A stretch of 57,942 nucleotides of DNA from Opitutia bacterium (lineage in GTDB: Bacteria; Verrucomicrobiota; Verrucomicrobiia; Opitutales; Opitutaceae): the NCBI GenBank assembly GCA_947449835.1, contig CANFSZ010000011.1:1-57942 (forward strand), written 5' to 3'. Below the pieces are notes generated by a model. That model was not told the DNA's origin. It did not search any database and saw only the letters and a program-made list of their open reading frames with translations. The translations under genes were made by a program, and so were the position numbers. This document shows, one piece after another, positions 1-8,790 of the stretch (position 1 is its first letter; every line of letters begins with the position of its first letter).

Positions 1-642
1 CCCCAGGCGTTTCAATGAATCGCGGTTAAAAATAATGCCGTAGGCGCTCAACACACTGCCGATCCAACGCCCGACTTTGTCCCAATATTCCTCGCCGGCA
101 TACGTGCGTGGGATGACCGCATCGGTGAACCATTCGGGATGTAACTTCAAAATTCCGCTGTCCACGATGCGCCCCGCCTTCGCTTGTTTGTCGAAATCGT
201 AGGTGCCGCCGCCAAAAAAAAGATCAATGCCGCACGAGGCATCCGAGTTCAAAAACGCCGCCCGCGCCTCTTTTACCCAGGCGGGTGCGTCCGCGGGCAA
301 CTTCCCATTTTGAAAACCCGCCTGAATTTCCGCGCTCCATTTTTTGCCGAGTTTCTGCGTCCAGATATTCTGAAACGACGCGACATATTCACCTTCGAGA
401 AAGCGCGCGATCTCGCTCGTGCCGCCGAGCACGCGCCAGTCGATCGCTACGGTCTTGCCCGTGCGGGAGTGATACCAGTCGCGAAAGCCCCGCGCGTACT
501 CATGCCGGATCGCCTCATTGTGCGGCGTGACCAGCACCAGCGTGACGTCCGCCTTTTCCGACGTCGCCTGTTTGGGCCGCAAGGCAAAGGGCAGAGCCAC
601 CGTCGCGACTAACGCCAGAACAATGATGATCTGCCGCAGCAT
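1..642 (-). CDS. ABC transporter substrate-binding protein (C-terminus cut by window edge)
   Basis: The open frame runs from an ATG at 642 to the left edge without a stop, giving the first 214 residues. The N-terminus is MLRQ followed by a hydrophobic stretch (about residues 4-20), a signal peptide or membrane anchor. The mature part begins with VTLVLVTPHNEAIRHEYARG and continues with a G-G-x-S-E-type segment, as in family 1 extracellular solute-binding proteins of the iron(III)/polyamine type. It lies 8 bp downstream of a TOBE-containing ABC ATPase on the same strand, so the two form one transport operon; the permease must lie outside the window. The substrate (ferric iron is the usual one for this layout) is inferred from family resemblance only. 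Confidence 0.8.
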   Translation of the reverse strand, partial: MLRQIIIVLALVATVALPFALRPKQATSEKADVTLVLVTPHNEAIRHEYARGFRDWYHSRTGKTVAIDWRVLGGTSEIARFLEGEYVASFQNIWTQKLGKKWSAEIQAGFQNGKLPADAPAWVKEARAAFLNSDASCGIDLFFGGGTYDFDKQAKAGRIVDSGILKLHPEWFTDAVIPRTYAGEEYWDKVGRWIGSVLSAYGIIFNRDSLKRLG

Positions 643-650
643 GCGCTCGC

Positions 651-1724
651 TTAGCCCACCAAGATAACAACATCTTCCGGCGCCACAGTCGCGAACAACT
701 CGCCGCGCGAGGCTCCGTCCACAAAACGCGGATTGCGCTCAAAAACTTTCAGCACCCGGTCACGCACCATCAAATCATACTGCGCCACTTCGCCGAGATA
801 GACAAAACCACCGATCGTGCCACGCACGGAGTTCTGCGGAGTCTGCTGCACATGACTGAGCTCCCAACATTCGGGCCGAATCGAAAGCGTCACTTCTTGA
901 CCCACCACAGGCGGGCACGTCGGATCGCCCAATACTCCGTCAAAACGACCGATCGCCGTCTCCACCGTAGCGGAATCCTTCAAAATTCCAGTGACCTTGC
1001 CGGCGATGAAATCCGTCTCACCGATGAAATGCGCGACCGTCTTACGCGTCGGCCGTTTATAAACTTCCCGGGGAGTGCCGACCTGCAAAATCCGTCCGCT
1101 TTCCAAAATCGCCATCCGGTCCGAAACTGAGAGCGCCTCTTTTTGATCATGCGTCACATAAACCGTCGTGAGCTTAAACTCTTTGCAGACGCGCCGAATC
1201 TCCGTGCGCATCTCGAGTCGCAATTTCGCATCTAAATTCGACAACGGTTCATCCAACAACAAACAACGCGGCCGGATCACCAACGCCCGCGCCAACGCCA
1301 CGCGTTGCTGCTGGCCACCGGAAAGTTGATTGGGTTTACGATCCGCGTAGTTGCCCATGCGCACGGACTCCAACGCCTCACCGACGCGCCGACGAATTTC
1401 GTCCTTCGGCACGCGCCTCTCCTCGAGACCGAACGCCACATTCTCTGCGACCGACATATGCGGCCAAAGCGCGTAGCTTTGAAACATCATGCCCGTGTTT
1501 CGCTTGTGCGGCGCGAGTCGCGTCACGTCCTCATCGCCAAACAAAATCTTACCTTCCTCCGGGATGTAAAAACCCGCCATGCTGCGCAACAGCGTCGTCT
1601 TGCCGCAGCCGCTCGGCCCGAGCAGGAAAAACAACTCACCCGGCTCAATCGTAAGATCGAGTTGATGCAACGCCGTGACGGCTCCGAAACGCTTCGTCAG
1701 TTGCTGGATTTTGATGGAAATCAT
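651..1724 (-). CDS. ABC transporter ATP-binding protein, Fe3+/polyamine type
   Basis: This cytoplasmic ATPase of 357 residues powers an importer. Walker A GPSGCGKTT lies near residues 36-44, the Q-loop is MMFQSYALWPH, the signature is LSGGQQQR, Walker B is CLLLDEP, and a switch histidine is in VTHDQKEA. About 120 residues follow the nucleotide-binding domain and look like the TOBE regulatory region of FbpC/PotA-type ATPases. An in-frame TTG at 1793 would add 23 residues, but ATG 1724 gives MISIKIQQLTKRFG, a normal ATPase N-terminus, so I prefer it. The substrate-binding protein gene begins 8 bp downstream. No hairpin that would mark a riboswitch is evident upstream. Confidence 0.92.
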   Translation of the reverse strand: MISIKIQQLTKRFGAVTALHQLDLTIEPGELFFLLGPSGCGKTTLLRSMAGFYIPEEGKILFGDEDVTRLAPHKRNTGMMFQSYALWPHMSVAENVAFGLEERRVPKDEIRRRVGEALESVRMGNYADRKPNQLSGGQQQRVALARALVIRPRCLLLDEPLSNLDAKLRLEMRTEIRRVCKEFKLTTVYVTHDQKEALSVSDRMAILESGRILQVGTPREVYKRPTRKTVAHFIGETDFIAGKVTGILKDSATVETAIGRFDGVLGDPTCPPVVGQEVTLSIRPECWELSHVQQTPQNSVRGTIGGFVYLGEVAQYDLMVRDRVLKVFERNPRFVDGASRGELFATVAPEDVVILVG

Positions 1725-1849
1725 GCCGGGCGTAGACAGCCGCGGAGGCAAGATTTCACCCCCCGCCAAGTCAAAGTAATAAACCTCAGCCAACCCTTGA
1801 GAACCGGTTGCCTCGCTGCCGCCGGTTTGTCTCGCTCCGTCTCAATTCC

Positions 1850-2419
1850 ATGCCGACCCGAACCAAGCGAAAGCCCGCCGCCATTCACCCGGACCTCGAA
1901 AGCGTCCTCTACACCGAAGCCCAGATTAAAAAACGCGTGCGCTCCATCGCGCAGGAACTCAAAGCCACGTACGGCGACGGCGAGTTCACGATCGTTTCCC
2001 TCATCAACGGCGCGATCATGTTTACCGCCGATCTCATGCGCGAGATCGACAACCCCGTGCGCCTCGACTGCATCCGCATTTCCAGCTACGGGGAAAAAAC
2101 AAAATCCGTCGGTACGCCCCAAGTCGTCGCCAGCCTGACTCTCGATATTCTCAACCGTCACGTGCTGATCGTGGACGACATTCTCGACACGGGGAAAACG
2201 CTCCAGCTCGTCGCCGGTCTCGTCCGCAAACTCAATCCCGCAAGTCTGCGGTCCTGCGTACTCCTCGACAAAGTCGGTCGTCGTGAGGTCGACTTCGAAG
2301 CTGATTTCGTGGGCTTCAAAATCCCCGACAAATTCGTTATCGGCTACGGCCTCGATTTCGCCGAGCGCTACCGCAATTTGCCGTGCATCGGAGTACTCAA
2401 CCCCGCCCGCGCCAAATAA
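1850..2419 (+). CDS. hpt: Hypoxanthine-type phosphoribosyltransferase
   Basis: The product transfers the phosphoribosyl group of PRPP to hypoxanthine or guanine in purine salvage, in the cytoplasm. The PRPP-binding motif VLIVDDILDTGKT is at residues 105-117 and is the family hallmark. The segment VSLINGAIMFTADLMR (about 49-64) matches the substrate loop region, and DKVGRREVDFEADFVGF with PDKFVIGYGLDF matches the purine-binding C-terminal part. The length of 189 residues is normal for bacterial Hpt. A TTG at 1808 would add 14 residues; ATG 1850 is favoured because the basic, Pro-rich N-terminus then starts at MPTRTKRKP. The gene is convergent with uvrB, with only 24 bp between them. Confidence 0.93.
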   Translation: MPTRTKRKPAAIHPDLESVLYTEAQIKKRVRSIAQELKATYGDGEFTIVSLINGAIMFTADLMREIDNPVRLDCIRISSYGEKTKSVGTPQVVASLTLDILNRHVLIVDDILDTGKTLQLVAGLVRKLNPASLRSCVLLDKVGRREVDFEADFVGFKIPDKFVIGYGLDFAERYRNLPCIGVLNPARAK

Positions 2420-2443
2420 ACCCGCGTGTCCGGCGCGGCTCGC

Positions 2444-4498
2444 TCACTTGCGCCGCGCGCTGAATTTAGCCGCCGCTGGCTTACCTGCTTTGCGCCCGCG
2501 CGTCGCGTAATCCTTGGCCTCGATCTTGGCCATTTTCCGATAATCGCCCGTGCGCAAGGCTTCGATCTGATCGCGCAACAACGCCGCGCGCTCAAACTCC
2601 AGCCGCCCCGATGCCGCCTGCATGTCTTCTTCGAGCTCGGCGATCACCGCTGCGACATCGTCCGCGTTTTCCACTACGGCCGGTTCCTCATCTTTGCGGC
2701 CCGATCCGTCGTAAAGATGCAGACTCGATTGCGCCGAGCGCTTCACGCTGCGCGGCGTGATGCCGTGTTCGAGATTATAGGCGATTTGTTTTTCGCGGCG
2801 GTAATTTGTGATGGCGATCGTCCGCTTGATAGAATCGGTCTCCTTGTCCGCGTAGAAAATCACCCGGCCTTTTTCGTGACGGGCCGCGCGTCCCGCCGTC
2901 TGCACAAGACTGGTTTCACTGCGCAAAAAACCTTCTTTATCGGCGTCGAGGATCGCCACCAAAGCCACCTCGGGCAAATCCAACCCTTCGCGCAGCAAGT
3001 TGATCCCGATAAGGACATCGAAATTTCCCAACCGCAGGTTTCGCAGAATTTCCACGCGCTCAATCGCGTCGATATCTGAGTGCAGGTATTCGACTTTGAT
3101 TTTCGATTCCCGCAGGTAACTCGTGAGGTCTTCCGAGAGACGCTTCGTCAACGTCGTGACGAGCACGCGTTCTCCCGCCGCCACGGCGAGGTTGATCTCG
3201 CTCTTGAGATTTTCGACTTGGCCCTTGGTTGTGCGAATCGTGATCACCGGATCCAAAAGACCCGTGGGCCGGATCAACTGCTCCGCGATCACGGCCGAAC
3301 ACTCCAATTCAAATTTCGCCGGCGTCGCCGACACATAAAGCGTCTGACCCGTGATCTGCTGGAACTCGGGGAAATTTTGCGGCCGGTTATCGAGCGCCGA
3401 GGGCAACCGGAAGCCGAAATTCACCAGCGTCGTCTTGCGCGCCAAGTCGCCGTTAAACATGCCTCCGATCTGAGAAACCGTCGCGTGACTCTCGTCGATC
3501 ATCAGCAGAAAATCCTTCGGAAAGAAATCGATGAGGCAAAACGGTCGCGACCCGGGTTTGCGCCCGGTTAATTGCAGCGAGTAGTTTTCGATGCCGTTGC
3601 AGAAGCCCATTTCCTGCAGCATCTCGAGGTCGTAGCTCACGCGCATCTTGATCCGCTGCGCTTCAAGATAGAGCCCCTTCGATTCGAAATAGGCTACGCG
3701 CTCCTCGAGCTCGGCCTTAATCGAGGCAATCGCGGGTTCGAGTTTGCCGCGCGTTGTCACGTATTGGTTCGCCGGGTAAAGATCGAATTGGTCGAGCGTG
3801 CGGATCACGTTGCCGCTGATCGGCTCAAACTCCGTGATCACATCCACGGCATCGCCAAAAAACTCCACCCGCAATCCGTGTTCGAGGTACGCCGGCATGA
3901 CATCGACCACATCGCCGCGCACGCGAAAGCAGCCGCGTTTCAGTTCGTAGTCGTTACGCTCGTAGCGGTTTTCCACGAGTCGCTCGAGAAACGCGTTGCG
4001 CCCCAATTCGTCGTGCATGCGGATCGCGATGCGCATTTCGGAAAACGTCTCGGGTGAGCCGAGGCCGTAGATGCACGAAACACTCGCGATCACGATCACG
4101 TCTTTGCGCGACACGAGCGAACTCGTCGTCGCGATGCGCAAGCGCTCGATCTCCTGGTTGATCGACGAATCTTTCTCGATGTAGGTGTCGCTAGAAGGCA
4201 CGTAGGCCTCGGGCTGATAGTAATCGTAGTAACTGACGAAATACTCGACAGCGTTGTCGGGGAAAAAATTCTTAAACTCCGAGTAGAGCTGCGCCGCGAG
4301 CGTCTTGTTGTGCGAGATAATCAAGGTCGGCCGGTCGCACTGCGCGATGACGTTGGCCATCGTGAAGGTCTTACCCGAGCCGGTCACGCCGAGGAGCGTC
4401 TGATGTTTATTGCCCGCCTTGATCGATGCCACCAGCTGCGCGATCGCCTGCGGCTGATCGCCCTTCGGTTGGTAATCGGATGCGAGCTTGAAAAGCAT
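2444..4498 (-). CDS. uvrB: Excinuclease ABC subunit B
   Basis: UvrB is the damage-verifying DNA helicase-like subunit of nucleotide excision repair. The protein of 684 residues has Walker A GVTGSGKTFT (about 37-46), the aromatic beta-hairpin region YYDYYQPEAYVPSSDTYIEK, the helicase motif DESH, TAGRAAR and a C-terminal UVR motif (EFERAALLRDQIEAL) used for UvrC contact. A short Lys/Arg/Ala-rich tail follows. ATG 4498 begins 2 bp after the stop of the HAD gene; an overlapping TTG at 4504 is possible, and either way translation is likely coupled. It is the last gene of a three-gene minus-strand operon. Confidence 0.97.
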   Translation of the reverse strand: MLFKLASDYQPKGDQPQAIAQLVASIKAGNKHQTLLGVTGSGKTFTMANVIAQCDRPTLIISHNKTLAAQLYSEFKNFFPDNAVEYFVSYYDYYQPEAYVPSSDTYIEKDSSINQEIERLRIATTSSLVSRKDVIVIASVSCIYGLGSPETFSEMRIAIRMHDELGRNAFLERLVENRYERNDYELKRGCFRVRGDVVDVMPAYLEHGLRVEFFGDAVDVITEFEPISGNVIRTLDQFDLYPANQYVTTRGKLEPAIASIKAELEERVAYFESKGLYLEAQRIKMRVSYDLEMLQEMGFCNGIENYSLQLTGRKPGSRPFCLIDFFPKDFLLMIDESHATVSQIGGMFNGDLARKTTLVNFGFRLPSALDNRPQNFPEFQQITGQTLYVSATPAKFELECSAVIAEQLIRPTGLLDPVITIRTTKGQVENLKSEINLAVAAGERVLVTTLTKRLSEDLTSYLRESKIKVEYLHSDIDAIERVEILRNLRLGNFDVLIGINLLREGLDLPEVALVAILDADKEGFLRSETSLVQTAGRAARHEKGRVIFYADKETDSIKRTIAITNYRREKQIAYNLEHGITPRSVKRSAQSSLHLYDGSGRKDEEPAVVENADDVAAVIAELEEDMQAASGRLEFERAALLRDQIEALRTGDYRKMAKIEAKDYATRGRKAGKPAAAKFSARRK

Positions 4499-4500
4499 GT

Positions 4501-5184
4501 TCAACCGGAAACCAACGCCCGCAAATCCGCAACTGTCAGCTCATCCAAGCGCGTCACGACGCGATGAACTTTTCCGTGCAACACCTCCGCCGGATGCGTC
4601 GTCGCCACGCCCACCACCTTCATTCCACCCGCGTGGCCCGCTTCGATGCCGGGCAACGCATCCTCAAACACCACGCAACGCGCCGGTGGCACGCCCGTCT
4701 TGGCGGCTGCTTTCAAGAAAACATCCGGATGCGGCTTGCCGTACGTCACGTCTTCCGAAGTCACCATCCCGCCAAACAAGCCTTCAAACCCGAGCACGCC
4801 CAAAATCGTCGTGATATTTTCCCGATGCGTCGACGAGCCGATGCAATTCGGCACGCCCGCCGACTTCAAGCGCGCGAGAAAATCGTGCACGCCGGGCAAC
4901 GCCTTCAATCCACGCTCCACGATGATTTCCCGATACAGCGCTTCCTTGCGCAACGACAGTCGTTTCACCTGCGCCCCATCGTCGGGCGCAGTCCAGCGCA
5001 ACAGATGCGGAATAATCCACTCGTTCTTCTTCCCGAATCCGACCGTAAAATGATCGCTCGGCAGCGTCTTTTTTTCCTCCGCGGCGAGGCGTTCCCAGCT
5101 CTCTTCATGGGGGCGCGAAGAATCGATGATCACGCCATCCCAATCGAACAACACCGCGATTTGATCGTCTGCCTGCATCGACAT
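4501..5184 (-). CDS. HAD-superfamily hydrolase, beta-phosphoglucomutase-like
   Basis: The protein of 227 residues is a cytoplasmic haloacid dehalogenase-type phosphatase or phosphomutase. Motif I is DWDGVIIDSS with Asp14 and Asp16, motif II is the Ser of CIGSSTH, and the motif III/IV region is YGKPHPDVFLKAA followed by CVVFEDALPGIEAGHAGG, which is the beta-PGM/CbbY subgroup pattern. The alpha-helical cap lies between motifs I and II. The start at 5184 is chosen because GGTGGAG and GGGGG stretches precede it; the longer reading frame upstream would overlap the preceding gene. It ends 2 bp before uvrB. The substrate cannot be read from the sequence. Confidence 0.88.
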   Translation of the reverse strand: MSMQADDQIAVLFDWDGVIIDSSRPHEESWERLAAEEKKTLPSDHFTVGFGKKNEWIIPHLLRWTAPDDGAQVKRLSLRKEALYREIIVERGLKALPGVHDFLARLKSAGVPNCIGSSTHRENITTILGVLGFEGLFGGMVTSEDVTYGKPHPDVFLKAAAKTGVPPARCVVFEDALPGIEAGHAGGMKVVGVATTHPAEVLHGKVHRVVTRLDELTVADLRALVSG

Positions 5185-5216
5185 ATTCCCCCACTCCACC
5201 GCCCCGCGACGACGAG

Positions 5217-6626
5217 TCAAAGCCCGAAGATTTTCGTCAATGCGCCCCAAAGCCCACTCCAAAAATGCCGCGCCCGGCTCGCATCGCCTTCGGCCGAAAT
5301 CTCCTGACACAAAAATACCCCGCGTCCGGCAAACAGATCATCAAACAATGGATTCACGCCGCGATAATAACTCCAAAACGTCTCCGCGCGCACGGGCCGG
5401 TAGTCGAGATTCGGCGTGAAGCCGACCGTCGCATCTTGATTGGCGCGACGAGCCGGCATCGCCTGGCCTTCGCGCTCGGCCAAGCGCTCCGCGCGCACCC
5501 CGCGGCTGCCCGCGACAATCAAGCGACAGGGTCCAACAAATTCAAAAAAACGAAACTGCAACGTCACCCAGGCCTGCCAGCGCCAGAGTTGCCAGCGACG
5601 ACGCATCTCCAGCTTTTCGCCTTCCGGCACGATGACTCCCGCCAAAAAACTCGGCCGCAACACAATCGCCGCACCCGGCGGCAACGTCAGCACCGCCAAC
5701 TCGCTCTGTGGATTGGCTTGGTTGGAGAGCGTTACGCGTTGCTCGCCGCGCCCCGCCCGCGCCTTGATTTCAAGCAGCTCAATCAATCCGGTCGCCAAGC
5801 ACGTAAAGGGAATCCGCCAATCCAACAAAAACTTCGTCGTACGTTCCACGCCTTCATCGGATGCTTGCAAAAACCGACTCTTCACCCACAGACGCTCGCC
5901 CGGCTGCAAGGCGATTTCCGCCGACACTCGACTCGTCGCCACTTCGGGCAACTCGGCCAGTTCCGGCGTGAGTCGCACGGCGCGACCACCTGCAATCAAC
6001 GGCGCGACCCCGAAATACAGCACCAGTTTACCCACCGTCGGCCCGAGAAAATAGAGCGCCAGCGCGAGGTAAACCCAATGACGCGAACGAGCCCACGCGT
6101 CTTCCAAATAATGCTGCACTTTAGATTTCTTGGCTTCGGCTGCTTTTAGCTCCGCGGTTTTTTTACCGAGCGCAACTTCCAGACCGTCGCGTTCCCAGGT
6201 CGTCCGCGTGTAGTCCTTCTGCAACGTCTCCACGCGGGCCATCGCCGCGGCGCGCAACGCGACCATTTTTGCGCGTTGCTCGGCATTGGCGCGCTGTTGC
6301 TCCGGGTTGCCCACCCAGCGATCCCAAGTGCTTTCGAGCGCTTTAAGTTGCTCGATGATTTTGCCGGCCTGCTCGGCCTTGGCGCGCTCAGCCGCGATCT
6401 CAATTTTCATCCGCTCCAGCCGTTGCTCCACATCGCCGAGGGCAGACTGAATGTGCGCCCGCTCGCCCATAATCGTCCGGATCACGTCGCGACGCCAGTC
6501 CTCGAAATTCACGTTGTCCCTCAGAAACAACCACAGCCCACCTGCGCCCAGCCCGAGCGCCAGGATGAGGCCCGCCGCCGCGGTTTTTCCCACCAACCAG
6601 CGCCCGAAATTTAGTAGAATTCCCAT
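5217..6626 (-). CDS. Membrane protein with long coiled coil and AIM24-like beta-rich C-terminus
   Basis: The protein of 469 residues has a hydrophobic N-terminal segment (about 12-37), a long charged Ala/Glu/Arg/Lys-rich helix of coiled-coil character (about 50-180), a second hydrophobic segment (WVYLALALYFLGPTVGKLVLYF, about 190-213) and a beta-rich C-terminal half. The C-terminal half contains LAVLTLPPGAAIVLRPSFLAGVIV, reminiscent of the AIM24/TerD-like beta sandwich. Two membrane segments with the coiled coil between them suggest an envelope-spanning scaffold. It is first in an operon with the HAD hydrolase (32 bp gap) and uvrB. The AIM24 relationship is a motif-level impression and the function is unknown. 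Confidence 0.75.
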   Translation of the reverse strand: MGILLNFGRWLVGKTAAAGLILALGLGAGGLWLFLRDNVNFEDWRRDVIRTIMGERAHIQSALGDVEQRLERMKIEIAAERAKAEQAGKIIEQLKALESTWDRWVGNPEQQRANAEQRAKMVALRAAAMARVETLQKDYTRTTWERDGLEVALGKKTAELKAAEAKKSKVQHYLEDAWARSRHWVYLALALYFLGPTVGKLVLYFGVAPLIAGGRAVRLTPELAELPEVATSRVSAEIALQPGERLWVKSRFLQASDEGVERTTKFLLDWRIPFTCLATGLIELLEIKARAGRGEQRVTLSNQANPQSELAVLTLPPGAAIVLRPSFLAGVIVPEGEKLEMRRRWQLWRWQAWVTLQFRFFEFVGPCRLIVAGSRGVRAERLAEREGQAMPARRANQDATVGFTPNLDYRPVRAETFWSYYRGVNPLFDDLFAGRGVFLCQEISAEGDASRARHFWSGLWGALTKIFGL

Positions 6627-6771
6627 GTTAGCAACGCACCGCTTAAGCGCGATGAGTTGCGGTCATACAAGGTTTTCAAACGCCCGATGCCAATTGCTAA
6701 ACCCGACACTCTGCTCAGACTATCGGCATAAACAAATCGCCGCCGAGCGCGGCAAAACCACCCCTGATCCC

Positions 6772-8046
6772 ATGTCCAAAGCAATTGTCTCCACCCTGTA
6801 TGATTCGGAGGTCTTCAAAATGGCTTGCCGGCAATTCGACCAAGCCGCCGATGCCATCAACCTCCCCGACGATATCCGTGACCGCACTAAATACCCACGG
6901 CGCTGCCTCGCCGTCGCCCTGCCCGTCAAGCGCGACAACGGCAGCGTCACGGTCTTCGAGGGCTACCGCGTCCAACACAATCTCTCCACTGGCCCCTCCA
7001 AAGGCGGCATACGTTTTCATCAAAACGTCACCCTCGGCGAAGTCGCAGCCCTCGCGATGTGGATGAGCTGGAAATGCTCCCTCGTCGGCCTGCCCTACGG
7101 CGGCGCCAAGGGCGGCGTCATCGTCGATCCCAATCAACTTTCCCTCAACGAACTCGAACATCTCTCGCGCCGCTACATGCAGGAGATGGTCAACTTCCTC
7201 GGGCCTCACGTCGACGTCCCCGCTCCCGATGTCGGCACCAATGAGCGCATCATGGGCTGGATGATGGACACGTATTCCAACCACGTCGGCCACGTCGAAC
7301 CCGGCATCGTCACCGGCAAACCGATCGCCCTCGGCGGTTCGCAAGGCCGACGCGAAGCCACGGGCGCCGGCGTCGCGTATCTGATTAAGCAATACCTGCA
7401 CGACCTCAAAATCCCCATCAAGAAATCCACCGTCGCCATCCAAGGCTTCGGCAATGTCGGCAGCGAGACCGCGCTCGCCCTCGATGCCTACGGCGCCAAA
7501 ATCATCGCGATTTCCGATTACACCGGCGCCTACTACAACTCCAAGGGCATCAATCTCAAAAAAGCCCTCAAATACGTCCAATACCAAAAGACGCTCCGTG
7601 ATTTCGACGGCGGTGAAGCCATCACCAACGAGCAACTCCTCGAGTTGAAATGCACCGTGCTCGTGCCCGCCGCCCTTGAACGCGTGATCACCGAGGTCAA
7701 CGCCCCCAAGCTCCGTTGCCGCGTCCTCGCCGAAGCCGCCAACGGCCCGACGACCAACGCCGCCGATAAAATCATCGAGCAACGCGGCGACATCGAGATC
7801 ATCCCCGACGTCCTCTGCAACTCCGGCGGCGTCATCGTCTCCTACTTCGAATGGCTCCAAAATCTTTCCAACTTCTATTGGAGCCGCGAAGAGGTAATCA
7901 CGAAACTCTTCGGCATCCTCGATAAGGCCAAGGCCTCCGTCGATGCGCAGAAGAACAAATTCCAATTCAGCCGCCGCCTCGCCGCGCTCACGCTCGGCAT
8001 CCAGCGCGTGGCCGATGCCAAAGCCGCGCGCGGGCTTTTTCCGTAA
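6772..8046 (+). CDS. gdhA: Glutamate dehydrogenase (Glu/Leu/Phe/Val family)
   Basis: The enzyme reversibly converts glutamate to 2-oxoglutarate and ammonia using NAD(P). The 424-residue length fits the hexameric small GDH class. The substrate-site segment GPSKGGIRFH (about 74-83) and the catalytic-lysine motif LPYGGAKGGV (Lys113) are intact, as is PAPDVGTN. The dinucleotide fold begins at IQGFGNVGS. ATG 6772 was chosen over the long upstream extension, which has no family similarity. The 145-bp gap upstream is shared with a divergent membrane protein gene. A strong terminator follows at 8062-8094. Confidence 0.95.
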   Translation: MSKAIVSTLYDSEVFKMACRQFDQAADAINLPDDIRDRTKYPRRCLAVALPVKRDNGSVTVFEGYRVQHNLSTGPSKGGIRFHQNVTLGEVAALAMWMSWKCSLVGLPYGGAKGGVIVDPNQLSLNELEHLSRRYMQEMVNFLGPHVDVPAPDVGTNERIMGWMMDTYSNHVGHVEPGIVTGKPIALGGSQGRREATGAGVAYLIKQYLHDLKIPIKKSTVAIQGFGNVGSETALALDAYGAKIIAISDYTGAYYNSKGINLKKALKYVQYQKTLRDFDGGEAITNEQLLELKCTVLVPAALERVITEVNAPKLRCRVLAEAANGPTTNAADKIIEQRGDIEIIPDVLCNSGGVIVSYFEWLQNLSNFYWSREEVITKLFGILDKAKASVDAQKNKFQFSRRLAALTLGIQRVADAKAARGLFP

Positions 8047-8061
8047 ACAGATTCCGACTCC

Positions 8062-8094
8062 AAGCGGCGCGCGCATCCGCGCCGCTTTCGTTTT
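8062..8094 (+). terminator. Intrinsic terminator after gdhA
   Basis: The 10-bp perfect stem AAGCGGCGCG / CGCGCCGCTT (8062-8071 with 8078-8087) has a 6-nt loop and is followed by TCGTTTT. It lies 15 bp after the gdhA stop and its tail touches the stop of the convergent S4-domain gene. Confidence 0.85.
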
Positions 8095-8335
8095 AACCGA
8101 CGCGCACGAGCAACGTCTCTGCGCCGTAAGTCACGCGATCGCCCGCGCGCACTTTCTTGCGCTTCTGCGTTTCAACGACGCCGTTGAGCCGCACTTGGCC
8201 CTCGGCGATCACTTGCTTCGCGTCGCCGCCCGAATCGGTCAGGCCCGCAAATTTGAGCAACTGACACAATTCAATCGGTTCTGCGCGCACGGTCACCACC
8301 GTCGGTTCGGCGTCGTTTTTAGAGGGAGTCGGCAT
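8093..8335 (-). CDS. Small S4-domain RNA-binding protein (YbcJ-like)
   Basis: The protein of 80 residues consists mainly of an S4 RNA-binding fold: IELCQLLKFAGLTDSGGDAKQVIAEGQVRLNGVVETQKRKKVRAGD, where the pattern G-x-A-K-x-x-I-x-x-G-x-V-x-x-N-G is diagnostic. Stand-alone S4 proteins of this size (YbcJ/RqcH-associated type) bind rRNA or tRNA-like helices. It lies 18 bp downstream of the FKBP isomerase gene on the same strand, so the two are probably co-transcribed. Confidence 0.88.
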   Translation of the reverse strand: MPTPSKNDAEPTVVTVRAEPIELCQLLKFAGLTDSGGDAKQVIAEGQVRLNGVVETQKRKKVRAGDRVTYGAETLLVRVG

Positions 8336-8353
8336 ATTAGGAAAAACCGCCGC

Positions 8354-8686
8354 TCAACCCACCGCGAGCAACTCGACCACGAAAATCAACGTCGCGCTCG
8401 GCGGGATCGCCCCGGGATAACCGTGTTCGCCGTAAGCGAGGTGAGGCGGCAGCGTCATCTTCACTTTGTCGCCGACTTTCATCGTCGCGACGCCGACATC
8501 CCAGCCCTCGATCACCTGACCGGCGCCGAGCACAAAGGTGAAGGGCTCGTTGCGATCCACCGAGCTGTCGAACTTCGAGCCGTCTTCAAACGTGCCCGTG
8601 TAATGCACCGTGACTGGGCGACCCTTTTTGGGCGCGGCGCCGGTGCCGGTTTTGAGAACTTCGATTTTGATTTCTGGGAGTGCCAT
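8354..8686 (-). CDS. FKBP-type peptidyl-prolyl cis-trans isomerase
   Basis: The 110-residue single-domain FKBP shows VTVHYTGTFEDGSKFDSSVDRNEPFTFVLGAGQVIEGWDVGVATMKVGDK in segments, including the active-site pattern Y-T-G, F-D-S-S, V-I-x-G-W and the C-terminal LAYGEHGYPGAIPPSATLIFVVELL. No signal peptide is present, so it acts in the cytoplasm, unlike the Mip or FkpA types. It is upstream of the S4 gene with an 18-bp gap. Confidence 0.95.
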   Translation of the reverse strand: MALPEIKIEVLKTGTGAAPKKGRPVTVHYTGTFEDGSKFDSSVDRNEPFTFVLGAGQVIEGWDVGVATMKVGDKVKMTLPPHLAYGEHGYPGAIPPSATLIFVVELLAVG

Positions 8687-8790
8687 CTCCCGATTCCCGC
8701 CAAACGCTCTCCCGCGTCAATCCCGCATCACTGCCACCGCGGCGCCCGCGCCATTGACGCCGCCCCGCAATCCGACCAGCACCAACTTCG

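Noticed and set aside
2425-2460. GC-rich hairpin between hpt and uvrB as terminator
   Set aside because: The stem (GCGCGGC with GCCGCGC) has a long loop and no T run on either strand.
6715-8076. 453-residue minus-strand frame opposite gdhA
   Set aside because: Antisense of an intact glutamate dehydrogenase, with no recognisable domain.
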